DNA from: Buddleja alternifolia
Taxonomy: Eukaryota; Streptophyta; Magnoliopsida; Lamiales; Scrophulariaceae
Direction: 5' to 3'
DNA: 64,000 bases
Assembly (NCBI GenBank): GCA_019426215.1
Contig: CM033394.1
Span: forward strand, 20,666,195-20,730,194
Positions 49,052-60,132 of the stretch are shown here, in pieces (positions within the stretch are counted from its first letter, which is position 1; each line of letters begins with the position of its first letter). Both the position numbers and the translations under genes were made by a program. The notes under the pieces were generated by a model that worked only from the letters and a program-made list of their open reading frames with translations, searched no databases and had not been told where the DNA came from.

Positions 49052-49966
49052 TCAATGCATAGCTGGTTCTGCTTCTTCCAATTCTATGCCCTCATCAGCA
49101 AGCCTCTTCTCCTTGTACACATACCACCTTGAAGTTACCCAAAATATGATGAAATTGAATATGCTCAAAATGGTCAACAGCCAATAGAAGTCATAAAGCT
49201 TCCCTTCGTTAAGATTATCAGCCAACCACGAGTTCTTCTCACCAGTCACCTTGTGTACTATTGTCACCAAAATTGAGCTAAAGTAAAACCCTAGTGCTAG
49301 TGTACTTAGAAACAACCCCGTGCTCATCGTTTTCATTCCCTTGGGACACTCTCTTAAGAAAAAATCAAGTTGTCCAATATACGTGAACGCTTCGCCCGAC
49401 CCCACCAAGATGAATTGTGGGATCAACCAGAAGACACTCAAAGGCACGGTGGCAGCCGGGTAGTGTGTCAGGCCGTGTGAGTGTGCCACGTGTAATCTCC
49501 TGATTTCAGTTAGGGCTGCAGCCACCATGGCCACTATGGACAACACCAAGCCAACCCCGATTCGTTGTAGTGGGGTCAAACCATTCTGGCTTTTTACGAT
49601 CCTTCTATAAATTGGAACGATGATTCGGTCATAAATAGGGACGGTTAATAGGATGCTCCCAATGAAGAACACGGTGAGGGATGCGGCCGGGATTTCGAAG
49701 GATTTGCCAATGTGGCGGTCCATGGTAGTAGCTTGTGACACTGAGAATGTGGTCATTTGGGCGTATACAGTCCAGAACATTATTGTAGTGGCCCATGTAG
49801 GAAGCATACGTATCACTAGCTTGACTTCTTCGACATCAGTTAGCGTTGAAATGTACCATTTATTAACCACTGTGATGCCACTTGACTCCTTGATTGCTGC
49901 CTTGTCCAGAAAACTGGAAAACAAATAAATACATGTATCAAAATTAATTATTCACATGGTAATCAT

Positions 49967-49997
<31 letters not shown>

Positions 49998-51263
49998 GTC
50001 ACAAGAGAAATATTAAGAATATTCTTCAGCCTATATATATGGCCTCTGTCTAGATAGCTGGACCATGTAAACAGATATTATCCATTTCATTATCCATATG
50101 TCACACAAAATCATCTTAATCAAGATTTAGAAACATTATTATATATATATATATTGTCGTGACTAATTGTTAGGTATATATTATTGGAGTAATAAGTGAT
50201 AAAGAATGGATGATAGACGAGAGAGGAGACATGTCAATCGAAGGGGTAAGAGACAAAACAAGGGGCTCGTGGTCTTGGATTCTTTACCGCTTAACAATAC
50301 AGCATTTATGATACCCAATTCAATTCATAATGCATGAATCTGTCCTCGAGATTATTTTATGAATTTAAAAGATTCTGTTGTTAGTCAAAATTGAAGCAAG
50401 TCATTTGGACACACTTTCGGTTGCATCCTGGATAGAATTATATTTACCCCGAGCACATCCTATGTAACTTAAGATTCTGCATAGACCGACAATATTGATT
50501 TTTGGTATCTTACCATAAGTAAAAAATAATAAATTTAATAAAAAATAATAAATTTACTAAAGAATTTTGGTCAAAAAATAAAATAGGAAAAGAAAAAGAA
50601 AATAAAAAAAATAAATTCATGTTTTTAAAGTTTGTTTAGTTATCTAGAGAAATCTTATGGAAAAGGATAACAAAAATAAGAAATAACTAATGAAAAGGAT
50701 GAAAAAATAAGAAATAACTATGGATCTAAATTATTATTTTAATTTCAAATTTTTTTCAAAAAGATAAAAGATAATAAATTACATTAAGATAGAAGTTGGA
50801 TGTATTAAGTTAGAAGACTTCTTTGTTTTCTACTGTTTTTATCACTTTCCAAATTAGTATTAGATTTTTTTTTCCTTTTCTCTAGTAACCAAACGGGAGA
50901 AAATTACTATCTTTGTATTTTTTTTTTCCGTAGCATTTTTTTTTTTGAACCAAACAAGGTAAAAAGGAATTAGTTTGATGCTCTATTGTATTTCATAGAT
51001 GAACCATATATAATTAGTACTATGCAAGATATTGATTTCAATTTCTTGAACACGTACGAAACCAAGTATCAGCTATATATTGGCCCACTTTTTGATTTTT
51101 TGCAAGAATATTCATGAAGTGCGTAACATTAGTCAAAGTATCTAGTTGGATCAAAATGTTCTTTTTACTTGTGATCAATGACTATAGGAGCCAATAGGAT
51201 CACATTGCTTTGTGCATTTTTGTTCAAATTTTCACGTCATGAATTGATGGACCACAGTTTGTT

Positions 51264-51321
<58 letters not shown>

Positions 51322-53696
51322 TTTTAATTGATGGACCACTAACGTGTGATAAGCTTCCAGCTTGGACGCCAACTTGCCCAGCTTCATTTGTTCGCATCTC
51401 ATCAATCATTCATAGTGTGTTTGTGTATATATCATTTGATTTTCGCAAATAATGTTACATCCATTCCATAACAAATCTCTTTCTCAATCAACTTCAATAG
51501 GAATTAATATCTATACAGTCCCACAGCTCTTAAGTATTTATCATCATTGGAAATTGGAGGTACATGTGTATATTCCAAGACGAAGACTAAACACTAAAAC
51601 AAATATATATCTTATTGCACTTTATTATTTGATTAGCTCAATATAGCAAAATTAGTCTTATAGGATTCAAGTTTTTGCAATTTTGGTCTCATTCGTTACA
51701 AAGTCAACGTAGTTTCGTGGTTGAAATTTAGTATTGTTCATGTGCAAGGCACGTGTTTTCGCTCGTTTTTTAATGGTTGAAACTAAAAATAGAAGAAATT
51801 GTATTTTACGAACCTAATTTTACAAGTTTGTAAACGTTGAGATACAATTGGAAGAAGATGTATCTATGAGACTAAATCTACAGAGTTTCAAATAATTATT
51901 GTAGAATTAACTTTTAATTGTACCACGAAATTTAGCAAAAGAATAAATAAAAAAGTAAAGCATTAAAGGGGCAGACAGTTATTATAGTTATAATAAAAAG
52001 ATGAGCAACTCACCGGAACTGTTTGCTGTGTGGTAACTTTGGCTTTATCTTCTTCTTACTGATCTCACAAACAATATCATCAACATTGAATAGAAGAGAT
52101 GAATCCGACGGCAGCTCCAACCGCCTCTTCCTCCACGCCGCCACGAAAACCGAAGCAATCTGAGTCAGCGGGCTGCCCACAAGCTTCTTAAAACGGTACC
52201 GTCTTGTACCAGACAAGAACACCACCAAGCCCACAACAATGGCGCACGCACATATCCCATACCCCCATTCTCTCCCGAGATTGTCTTGAATGTACACGAG
52301 TACAGTTACAGCTGCGAGTGATCCAATGTTGATGAAGAAGAAGAACCAGTTGAAGAATTTCACCATTTGTGTTCTTTCTTTCTTGTCTGATTCATCAAAC
52401 TGATCCGACCCGAAACCCGACACGCTCGATTTCAACCCCCCGGTGCCGAGGGCGGTGAGATAGAGTGCTAAGTAGAGGACTGTGAGTTGTTTTCCGGTCG
52501 CCGGAACACAGGTTTCGCTGCCGGCGGTGCACTTTGGTGGCCGGAGGCTTGGAATTATTGTTGAGATTGTCAAGATTGTTACCCCCTGCAGGATTAATAA
52601 TAATTTTTAAAGTAATTAATAGGATCCAATAATGTTGGGATTATTAATCTATTGGGAAAGAAGAAGGTTTTATTATTTATATTTTACTTCATATCATATA
52701 TCGTCTTCCTTCATTCTCCTTCACTTTTTCGATTTTTCTCTTCACAGATGATCATAAATCAATTCCAAAAATGGTATATACATATATTATAATGTATATA
52801 TATGCAGATACAAACTTATACGGCCCTTTTGATAAAAAGACGTGTGTTAGCTAAGGCTGAGCTCAAGTTAAACAGATGAAACAAAATTATACGATGAAAT
52901 CAAGTAATAAGCATAATCATGGGACTACTTTCGATGAATATATATATATATATATATTATGAGATAATATCAAGAAAAGTTATAGGGAAAAGACCAAAAG
53001 TGAATAGTGACTAGAAAGGTAACTGATCATTTTAATGAAGATGGTTATAGATTTTATGATCAAAGGATCTGAGGAGCTTACAATTGATTGAACGGTGGCA
53101 AAGATGCCAATAGTTAAGTACCTGCAAATCAAACAAGATCGATCATGAGATATGAGCCTTTAACAAAGATGTATATATATATAATCAGGTATATATAATG
53201 ATGGATAGAAAGCCGCCGCTTTAATATATATAATCACCTCCCGAGATAAGTATCGGCGACGAAGCCACCGAGCAAAGAGAGCATGAAAGAAGTACCAAGA
53301 AAGTTTGTAACATCGTTGGCTGACCCAGCATTGCCCAAATGCATTGTCCCCGTCAAGTATGTCACAAGGTTCACCGCTATGCCTAGCGTTGTTAATCTCT
53401 CACACCCCTCAACCCCTGATTATTAAATAAAAATAAAATTATTATGAATGATAAACACACCGAAATATTATCACAATGGAGCATCAATACTGATATTGGT
53501 ACTCTAAAAATTATTACAGGGACGCTCTTAAAATAATATAAAATAATGTGACTGTAACGAAATGGATGTACGTACCTAGAATCATGGCGGAGCTAGCCCA
53601 GCCGCCGGAGGAGGATTTGATGGAGGGGCGGCCCTTATAGTCCCAAGCATCAGGGAGAGTTTCAGCCTCTTGTTTTGTTTCAGGAAGTGTTGCCAT
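49052..53696 (-). CDS. NPF6.3: NPF6.3/NRT1.1-like nitrate/anion-proton transporter (5 exons)
   Basis: Minus-strand exons 53696-53576, 53415-53238, 53121-53082, 52585-52014 and 49913-49052 (TGA) join in frame to 590 residues, the same length as Arabidopsis NRT1.1 (CHL1). All introns are GT-AG. It is an MFS protein of the NPF/POT family with 12 expected membrane helices. The proton-coupling ExxER motif is at residues 43-47 (EGCER), and Thr103 (RYLTIGIF) corresponds to CHL1 Thr101, the CIPK23 phosphosite. Lys and Glu of the central salt bridge are present (GGLKSSVSGFG; GSGEAFTYIGQ). The residue matching the nitrate-binding His356 is Tyr354 (FWTVYAQ). Members act in the plasma membrane, NRT1.1 being a dual-affinity nitrate transporter and sensor. 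The Tyr may weaken nitrate binding or widen anion choice (inference). An in-frame ATG 14 codons upstream (53738) exists, but homologues start at the MATLPETK-type site. Family certain; orthology to NPF6.3 rather than a paralogue is probable. Confidence 0.95.
49914..52013 (-). other. 2.1-kb intron 4 of the transporter gene
   Basis: The intron is much longer than the other three (116-496 bp). It is AT-rich, with TG/TA runs near 49970-50000 and an ATA microsatellite at 51264-51320. No gene or clear transposon is seen inside; the short open frame at 51452-51646 has no domain. Confidence 0.8.
51242..51339. repeat. ATA microsatellite flanked by 14-bp direct repeats
   Basis: About 19 ATA units (51264-51320) lie between two copies of AATTGATGGACCAC (51242-51255 and 51326-51339), inside intron 4 of the transporter gene. 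Confidence 0.9.
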
Positions 53697-53812
53697 TTGT
53701 GACGGAGTATGGAAAAAGGAGACTTTGTATTTTTGCAAAGAGAGATAAAGAGTTGGGGGGATAGAGACTGAACTTTTTGTTGATTGTGAATTTTTGAAGG
53801 CACTCTAATGTA

Positions 53813-53821
53813 CTTTATATA
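53813..53821 (-). promoter_or_regulatory. TATA box of the transporter gene
   Basis: On the minus strand TATATAAAG lies about 118 bp upstream of the chosen ATG. A start of transcription some 30 bp downstream would leave a leader of roughly 90 nt, which includes the upstream in-frame ATG. Confidence 0.6.
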
Positions 53822-54202
53822 GCTGTGGCCTCGGAACTCTTAAAGCATTTAATTTATGGTTTCTAAACATGTAGATCATTGACACCTCATCAATTTCTAT
53901 ATTCTAACTATACATTTTCTTACAAAACTGAATTATCTCAGTTCATTCCATCAATGTGGGTAATTTTTAATATAATTACACTCAATAGACTTTGGATTAA
54001 TTTATCCCTTACATTTGGTGGAGTATATTACTCATTTAACCTAAAATTATTGCATGATCCACTTTGTTCCCTAAAAAAAATAAAAATAAAATGTCCATTT
54101 GCTATGTTACAAAGTTCCAACTTTTTTTAATCTTGTGATGTTAATTTTCTGTTAGCTAGAGATATGAAATACAAATTGTCAAAAAGATAACAGAACTATA
54201 TA

Positions 54203-54599
54203 GGGAAAATCGTATTTGGTCTCATATGTTTGACACTTTTTAATTTTGGTCCCATTCGTTACGGAATTCTCACATCGTTTCCCATAACTTTGAAAAGTTC
54301 TCACATTTGGTCCCAACCGAATTTTTCATACAAAATTTAACGGTCAAATCCGTTAGTCAACATTTTGACAAGCTCTTTTGGGAGTTTTTGTGTGTGAGTG
54401 ACATGTGATACAGAATAAAAATATTGTGATATTGAATATAATCCGTATGTGAGTGTATTCAAACATGAATTCTACCCAAAAATTGAAACCAAATGTGAGA
54501 ACTTTTCAAAGTTACAAGACATTATGTGAGAATCCCGAAACGGATGAGACCAAAATTGAAAAATGCCAAACATATGAGACCAAAAATGCAATTTTTCCT
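54203..54599. mobile_element. Mutator-like foldback MITE upstream of the transporter
   Basis: The arms of about 130 bp are inverse: TTTGGTCTCATATGTTTG and GAAAAGTTCTCACATTTGGT at left, ACCAAATGTGAGAACTTTTC and CAAACATATGAGACCAAA at right. The 9-bp flanks are AACTATATA (54194-54202) and AACTAAATA (54600-54608), one change. It lies about 380 bp upstream of the TATA box and has no transposase. Confidence 0.88.
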
Positions 54600-55459
54600 A
54601 ACTAAATATCATGTATCTGTTTGTTTGTTTTTTTTGGTAATTTAAATATAACAAAGAGTTTCATGTGCTAGGCTTCATGGTAAAAACACAATTTGCACAT
54701 GGAGGAGCCTCCTAAAGATCTTACCAAACAGATTGTCTCTCACTTCTGAAATTTCTGCATCTTTCAATACATTCAATAATTTTGGCGCTGGTAAACTCTA
54801 ATTTTGAAGAAAATCATGACCATATTATTTATTAGGGCGTTGTTAAAGGCACTCTAATTTTTATTATTGGCACTTCACATTCTATTTCATTTTTTCAGAA
54901 GGACAAAATTATGGTTAATGCCAAAAAAATATAAATTAATGCAAGACACAATTAGATCTTATACTATTTACAAATATACATGGAATCCAAAATAAAAATT
55001 GTTGAACCTTTGTCCAAAAGAAATAAGTACGGAAAGACACAAAGCCCTTCAAATTTTTTGTAAAGAAATAGTTCTTTTTTCCTAATTTTTTGCCCCATAT
55101 AATTTGGTTCTTGCTTGTTTTTGATAATAAATCAATTAAAATTGTAGTCAAATAAATTAAATTAAAATTTTAGAAATGGACAATCGAAGCAGCGAAAATG
55201 ATTTGGGGAGTTGGATGAAATATTAGAGCTTGTGAATACTAAAAGTTTCGAGAAAATCTTAGAATATTATCAAGTACTTGTCAGCCAATTAATAATACAA
55301 CTGATAATTTTATTTCTTCACAGTTTTTTAGCCCTTTTTATTTTTGACTTTAAACCAATGGATTGGTTCACGTCGGTTTTCATGCGGATCGGTTTCAGAT
55401 GCAACTCGGACCGGACTTTCAACCGGTTGGTGGCATCCGGTCCGGGTTTGAAAACATTG
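54600..55459. other. intergenic DNA, no gene seen
   Basis: AT-rich sequence. Near 55360-55450 it is GC-richer, with several GGTT/AACC and CCGG words (CGGTTTTCATGCGGATCGG, GGTCCGGGTTTG). These resemble the repeat at 63249-63585, so an old fragment of that family is possible. Confidence 0.4.
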
Positions 55460-56855
55460 TGATAGAAACAAAAAAATGATAAATAAAAATACTTTCAATA
55501 GATCGAAAGTCCTACAAAAGTAAATATTGCCCTACAAGAATAATATCTTGTCCCAATACTTTTCTTGATTCAAAACTGAATAATCAAAATAAACATTGAA
55601 GACCCCTATTTATAAGCATAAGTAACTTGTTATGCAAGCTACTAACTCCACTAGAAAGAAAATAACTTGAACCCTAAGCAACTAAAAAAATTAATCAACA
55701 AGTAACTAAACTCATAAACTAACAAGACTCAAACTAGGAAATAAAATAACAAAAATATAATTAACTAAATATGATTCTTTTCTTCCTGCTTGAATTCTGA
55801 TTCACAACAATTCCACCCCCCCTTAAAAACAGCCTTGTCCCCAAGGCTGAACTCAGGAAATTTCTGCCTATGCTGGTAAGGGCTTCCCAAATAACAATCA
55901 TCAATTAGCACAGTGAGTGCATGGAAAAAATTCTGCCAATTAGTGCGTGGCTTATGATGGTGTGACCAACGAAACAAGTCCAATAATGGTCCTTCCATGG
56001 TAGTCACAAGAAGTTGCACTTTCCACTCCACGGGTGTGTCAGGAATCTGGTCTGTGAAAGCTAGCCAACCCATGAGATTAGTACCCATGAAACTATCCTT
56101 AAGATCAGGTAGATTTGTCAATTCAGGCAGAACAGACAGATCAGGCAGTCCGGGCGGATCGGGCAATCTAGGCAAGCTGGGGAGATCGGTTGCTTGGGGT
56201 GCGACTGTTGGGGTATAATTGATAGAAGGTGTGGTAACATCTGTCTCCTTACACACATCTAGGGTTTGCTGCAATTGCAGTGGGGTTGTGTCCGACGATT
56301 CGCAAGTCGGTAAGGTGGCAGCTGCTATGGTAGTTCCTATGTGTGCGGTGGCGAGGATTCTCATCATATTTAGTGCTTCAGACATCATAGCCCGTATCTC
56401 AGCGAGGTCACTCTTCATTTGCCTTTGAATTTCATCCATAGTTCGAGGACGACTCTCAATCGCTCTGATACGAGTTTCAACCATAATCCTTAGGCGGGGG
56501 TTAAATCCGCCAGGTCGGACCAATTGATGGAAACAAAAAAATGATAAAAAAAGTACTTCCGATAGATCGAAAGTCCTACAAGAATAATATCTTGTTCCAA
56601 TACTTTTCTTGATTCAAAACTGAATAATCAAAGTAAACACTGAAAAACCCTATTTATAAGCATAAGGTAACTTGCTATGCAAGCTACTGACTCCTACTAG
56701 AAAGGAAATAACTTGACCCCTAAGCAACTAGAAAACTTAATCAACAAGTAACTAAACTCCTAAACTAACAAGACTCAAACTAGGAAACAATATAACAAAA
56801 ATATAATTAACTAACTATGATTCTTTTCTTCTGGCTTGAATTCTACTTCACAACA
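55460..56855 (-). mobile_element. complete short non-autonomous LTR retrotransposon
   Basis: Two LTRs (55460-55809, 350 bp; 56525-56855, 331 bp) with TG..CA ends face the same way and are close in sequence. An exact TSD, CATTG, stands at 55455-55459 and 56856-56860. On the minus strand a polypurine tract (AAGGGGGGGTGGAA) precedes the 3' LTR. The inside is only about 715 bp with one open frame. There is no RT or integrase, so it needs enzymes from another element, probably a Gypsy parent. Confidence 0.93.
55765..56523 (-). CDS. gag-like fused reading frame of the short LTR element
   Basis: A 252-codon open frame starts just inside the 5' LTR boundary and runs into the 3' LTR. Residues 10-60 form a probable helix (VETRIRAIESRP, then EIQRQMKSDLAEIRAMM), as in the N-terminus of Gypsy gag proteins. 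A Pro/Leu-rich stretch with repeated LP and DL follows (about 108-145). Then comes a gag-capsid-like part (MGWLAFTDQ, VQLLVTTMEGPLLDLFRW, RTNWQNFF). The tail HRQKFPEFSLGDKAVFKGG looks like the extreme C-terminus of a Gypsy polyprotein (usual FPxFxLEDK). I infer an in-frame deletion that joined gag to the end of pol. Whether the product is made is unknown. Confidence 0.65.
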   Translation of the reverse strand: MVRPGGFNPRLRIMVETRIRAIESRPRTMDEIQRQMKSDLAEIRAMMSEALNMMRILATAHIGTTIAAATLPTCESSDTTPLQLQQTLDVCKETDVTTPSINYTPTVAPQATDLPSLPRLPDPPGLPDLSVLPELTNLPDLKDSFMGTNLMGWLAFTDQIPDTPVEWKVQLLVTTMEGPLLDLFRWSHHHKPRTNWQNFFHALTVLIDDCYLGSPYQHRQKFPEFSLGDKAVFKGGWNCCESEFKQEEKNHI

Positions 56856-58554
56856 CATTGTTTACTCTTGGAAACAAAAGTTAGGGCCTTTGTTTAATAT
56901 TTCATTTGATGAATTATATCTTTCTAAAATAGTATAAGATATTAGTTTTTGTCAAAAATGAGTTGATTTTTATATTTTGTTTTAACATTTGCGACATTAT
57001 GTTTGTGTGCTTATACGTTATTTTTAGTTTTTTCAATTAAAATAGATGATAATGAATAAAATCATTTCAGATTTGTTAGGTAATAAAGTAAATATGAAAA
57101 ATATATTTGTATTTATTTCAATTAATTTTTTTATGAGTATTATAAGATGAAATTATTATTATTTGTGAGGCCACAATGTAAATGTCAATAACATTATACA
57201 TATTATCTCTAATCGTGTTTGTAGATATTATATAGGCTAAATTGACTTTAACATATTTACACTAAACATATTTTACAAGAATAAAACAAATTGTCTTCAA
57301 GAACTTTCTTTTACACAATGAAGAGCTTTTTTGCCTTTTTAACAAAATAAAATAAAAGTTGAAATACCTTTAACAACTCTCTGTTGATTATTGTGGTACA
57401 AGATAAGTTATTTGTTACATTTACAAGAAAGTATTAATTTCTACTTTGCCACAATATCAATTACAAAAATATTATCTCAGATTTCCTTCATTTCAGTTTG
57501 GAGAGCACACAAATCTGCCAAACAAATTTGTTTCTGGCCAAAATATACCACAATTTCGCTCATGTCAAACTCATGGGTCTCTTGGTCTCTTTTCTTATGT
57601 CAAAGTTTGATTTCAGACCATTTATTTTATTTTCACGTTTCAACTTGTAATTTTTTATTTTTTTCAAAATGAATTTTTTTTCACAATCGTATTATTGATT
57701 TTTCTTACTCAACATTATTTTAGGCATTAAAATTCATGATTAAAATTTCCTAGTTGATCTATCTTTTGCTTTCATGTAATGAGATTTCATTAATAAAACC
57801 CAATAGTTCAATAATCTTGTTAATATCAAGCATATACTTGGTAAAATCACCATACACAGCATAAATAGTTCATTAACAGAGCATAAGTACTTGTATACAC
57901 AATAATCTTTATATATTCGTAATAGGAGTATATGTTGGTTTTTTCATGGAGCTTTTAGGGACAAATTCACAAAAATATATGTTCTCGGAGATATATTTAC
58001 CATTTTCTACAAACTTGGAAGATTCAGTCAAGATGATTTATTATGCAAAGAAATGTAACAAGAAGGAAAAAAAACAACTACTTTTTTTTTTACTCTTCAA
58101 GATTAAACAGTTCCATTATTACTTTTCTTTCTTCGAAAACCTCAATTGTTAAATTAGTGTCAATCGGCAATTTTACAATGTTGGGTGTCAAATTATCACG
58201 TATTCAGACCTAAGTTGGCGGAAGATTTAAAATTGATTATTACTATGTACTTCCATTTTTCTCAGCTCTGTTAGGAATGATAACATTAGAGCATGAAGAA
58301 AATAAGCAAGAAAATATAAAATCTGAGCATGAAGATGGCACAAGGATTAAACGTAGTTCAGCAAACTGCCTATATTCACGAGCCAATACTTGATCTACAT
58401 CTTTATTTCTGAGTGTCGAACAATTACAAGTTGCGAACTTCTACTTATAATAGTGAAGCAAGCCAAAACCTGACACAACTAGAAAAACAATCCTAAATTG
58501 ACTAGGGAATAAAACCTAATAATTAATTAATAAAGAATTCCAATCAAAAGAGGG
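56856..58554. other. intergenic DNA, no gene seen
   Basis: AT-rich, with no domain in any open stretch (57391-57672 and 57946-58152 are Lys/Phe/Ser-rich and unlikely to be coding). Confidence 0.5.
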
Positions 58555-58928
58555 GGGAAATTGCAATTTTGGTCCCACAACTTAGCCCATGTGTGCTTTT
58601 GGTCCCAGTATTTTGACTTTAGCATTATACGTCCCATAACTCCAACAAGTGTGCATTTTTGGTCCCAAGATACGATTACAGTATGTATTTGTACGGAATT
58701 GGCATGTGCGCTTCACGTAGGATCACCAAAAATGTGCGTTCTTGGTTCCACAACTCCAAAAAACGTGAGCCGCACATGCCAATTCCACCAAATACATGAC
58801 GTAATCGTATCTTGGGACAAAAAATGCACATTTTTTGGAGTTATGCAACGTATAATGCTAAAGTAAAAAATATTGGGACCAAAAGTACACATGGGCTAAG
58901 TTATGGAACCAAAATTGCATTTTATCCC
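58555..58928. mobile_element. Mutator-like foldback MITE
   Basis: The arms pair over about 120 bp: ATTGCAATTTTGGTCCCAC, AGCCCATGTGTGCTTTTGGT and TTTAGCATTATACGT at left. At right are ACGTATAATGCTAAA, ACCAAAAGTACACATGGGCT and GGAACCAAAATTGCAT. The flanks AAAAGAGGG (58546-58554) and AAAAGAGGA (58929-58937) are a 9-bp TSD with one change. A 101-codon open stretch on it is only a by-product of the arm sequence. Confidence 0.88.
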
Positions 58929-59879
58929 AAAAGAGGACTCAAATCTGCCCAAAAACTGCCCAAAACTCGCTAAACTTGCGCTCCAAGTTTGTTTAGTCGG
59001 ACTTGAGCTAAATCTCCAATGACTCCGTGCTGCAACAAGCTTTGTTCATGCTGCAACATGAAAGTGCTCGCTCTTGTCGTATCGCGTTGCGTAGGGTTTT
59101 TTTTTAACCGATTTTGTGATCCATTTCAACTTTATTTTTGGCTTTCGATCGCCTAATTGATCTAACTCCACCAAAATCAACCCAGCTCAATTCGATAATC
59201 TTGGTTAAAATTCTTAAATGGAAAAGGACATCTGAGTCACTTAATCAATAGAGAATTTTTCATAGATCAACAACTCATCTAAATATATATTACACAAAAA
59301 TGAGATGTAGGAAACAACAATTCTCAGAAAAATAGGATAACCAATTAACAGTCCTTACACTTTTCTTCATAAAACAACTCATATAAACACGTGTCAAATA
59401 CCATTTCCCAACACAATTAAAGCAAAAAAGAAATAAAATCTCGACTTTTCTTATAGAATCATTTCTTTGAAGCAGATAACTAATCCAATGTGACCCTAGT
59501 TTCTAAATTCATATGATCATTATTGAGCATATGACTACACCGCAGTAGTGTGTCAAATATACGATTTTGTTCATGTAATTTTCGGGATATCATTTTTTGT
59601 TCTCTAAATACAATGATTTGACAATCTTCCTACACTAATTTTTTTTTTTCAATTAAATGACAAATTAATTTTCTCAGAATTATAAATTTGCCATAAAGTT
59701 GCAAGTTATGGGGACGTAGCCATCTCAATTTTTGAGCTATATGAGCACATGTTGCACACCTCACCAATAACGCTACCTCCAAGAATTTACGTAACTAAAA
59801 TTGTCACTTTCTTAATTTATAGGATTAAACCTGCTAGTTCACCTAGCTAACTGTAAGTTATAATTTGATGCTTTATAAA
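58929..59879. other. intergenic DNA, no gene seen
   Basis: No open frame with a domain and no clear repeat. Confidence 0.45.
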
Positions 59880-60132
59880 GGGTTAATTACATGCACAACC
59901 CTTAGTGTTAATTACCAAAACCCTTTGACTTTTGGTAAATTACAAAGAGACCCCTCACAGGATCTATTTATAAGATTTACAGGGAGTGGAACTATAAGAA
60001 TTTATAAATCCACAAGGGATGTAATTGTTAGGATATCTTAACATGAGGGCTACTTTATGTAATTTAAAAAGGCAAGGGTTTTTTTTCGAAATTTTGCACT
60101 AAGTGAGGGGTATACATGTAATTTTCTCTCTT
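59880..60132. mobile_element. small foldback MITE
   Basis: GGGTTAATTACATGCACAACC at left is the inverse of GGGGTATACATGTAATTTTC at right. The AACCCTTAGTG/CACTAAGTGAGGG parts also match, and there is an inner palindrome ATTTATAAGATTT/GAATTTATAAATCC. A TTATAAA on each side may be a worn TSD. Confidence 0.65.

Noticed and set aside
49653..49928. Plus-strand 91-codon frame opposite the transporter's last exon
   Set aside because: It is the antisense shadow of a well-conserved coding exon.
58561..58866. 101-codon open frame as a small protein
   Set aside because: It is read wholly from the arms of a foldback MITE and its residue pattern follows the inverted repeat.
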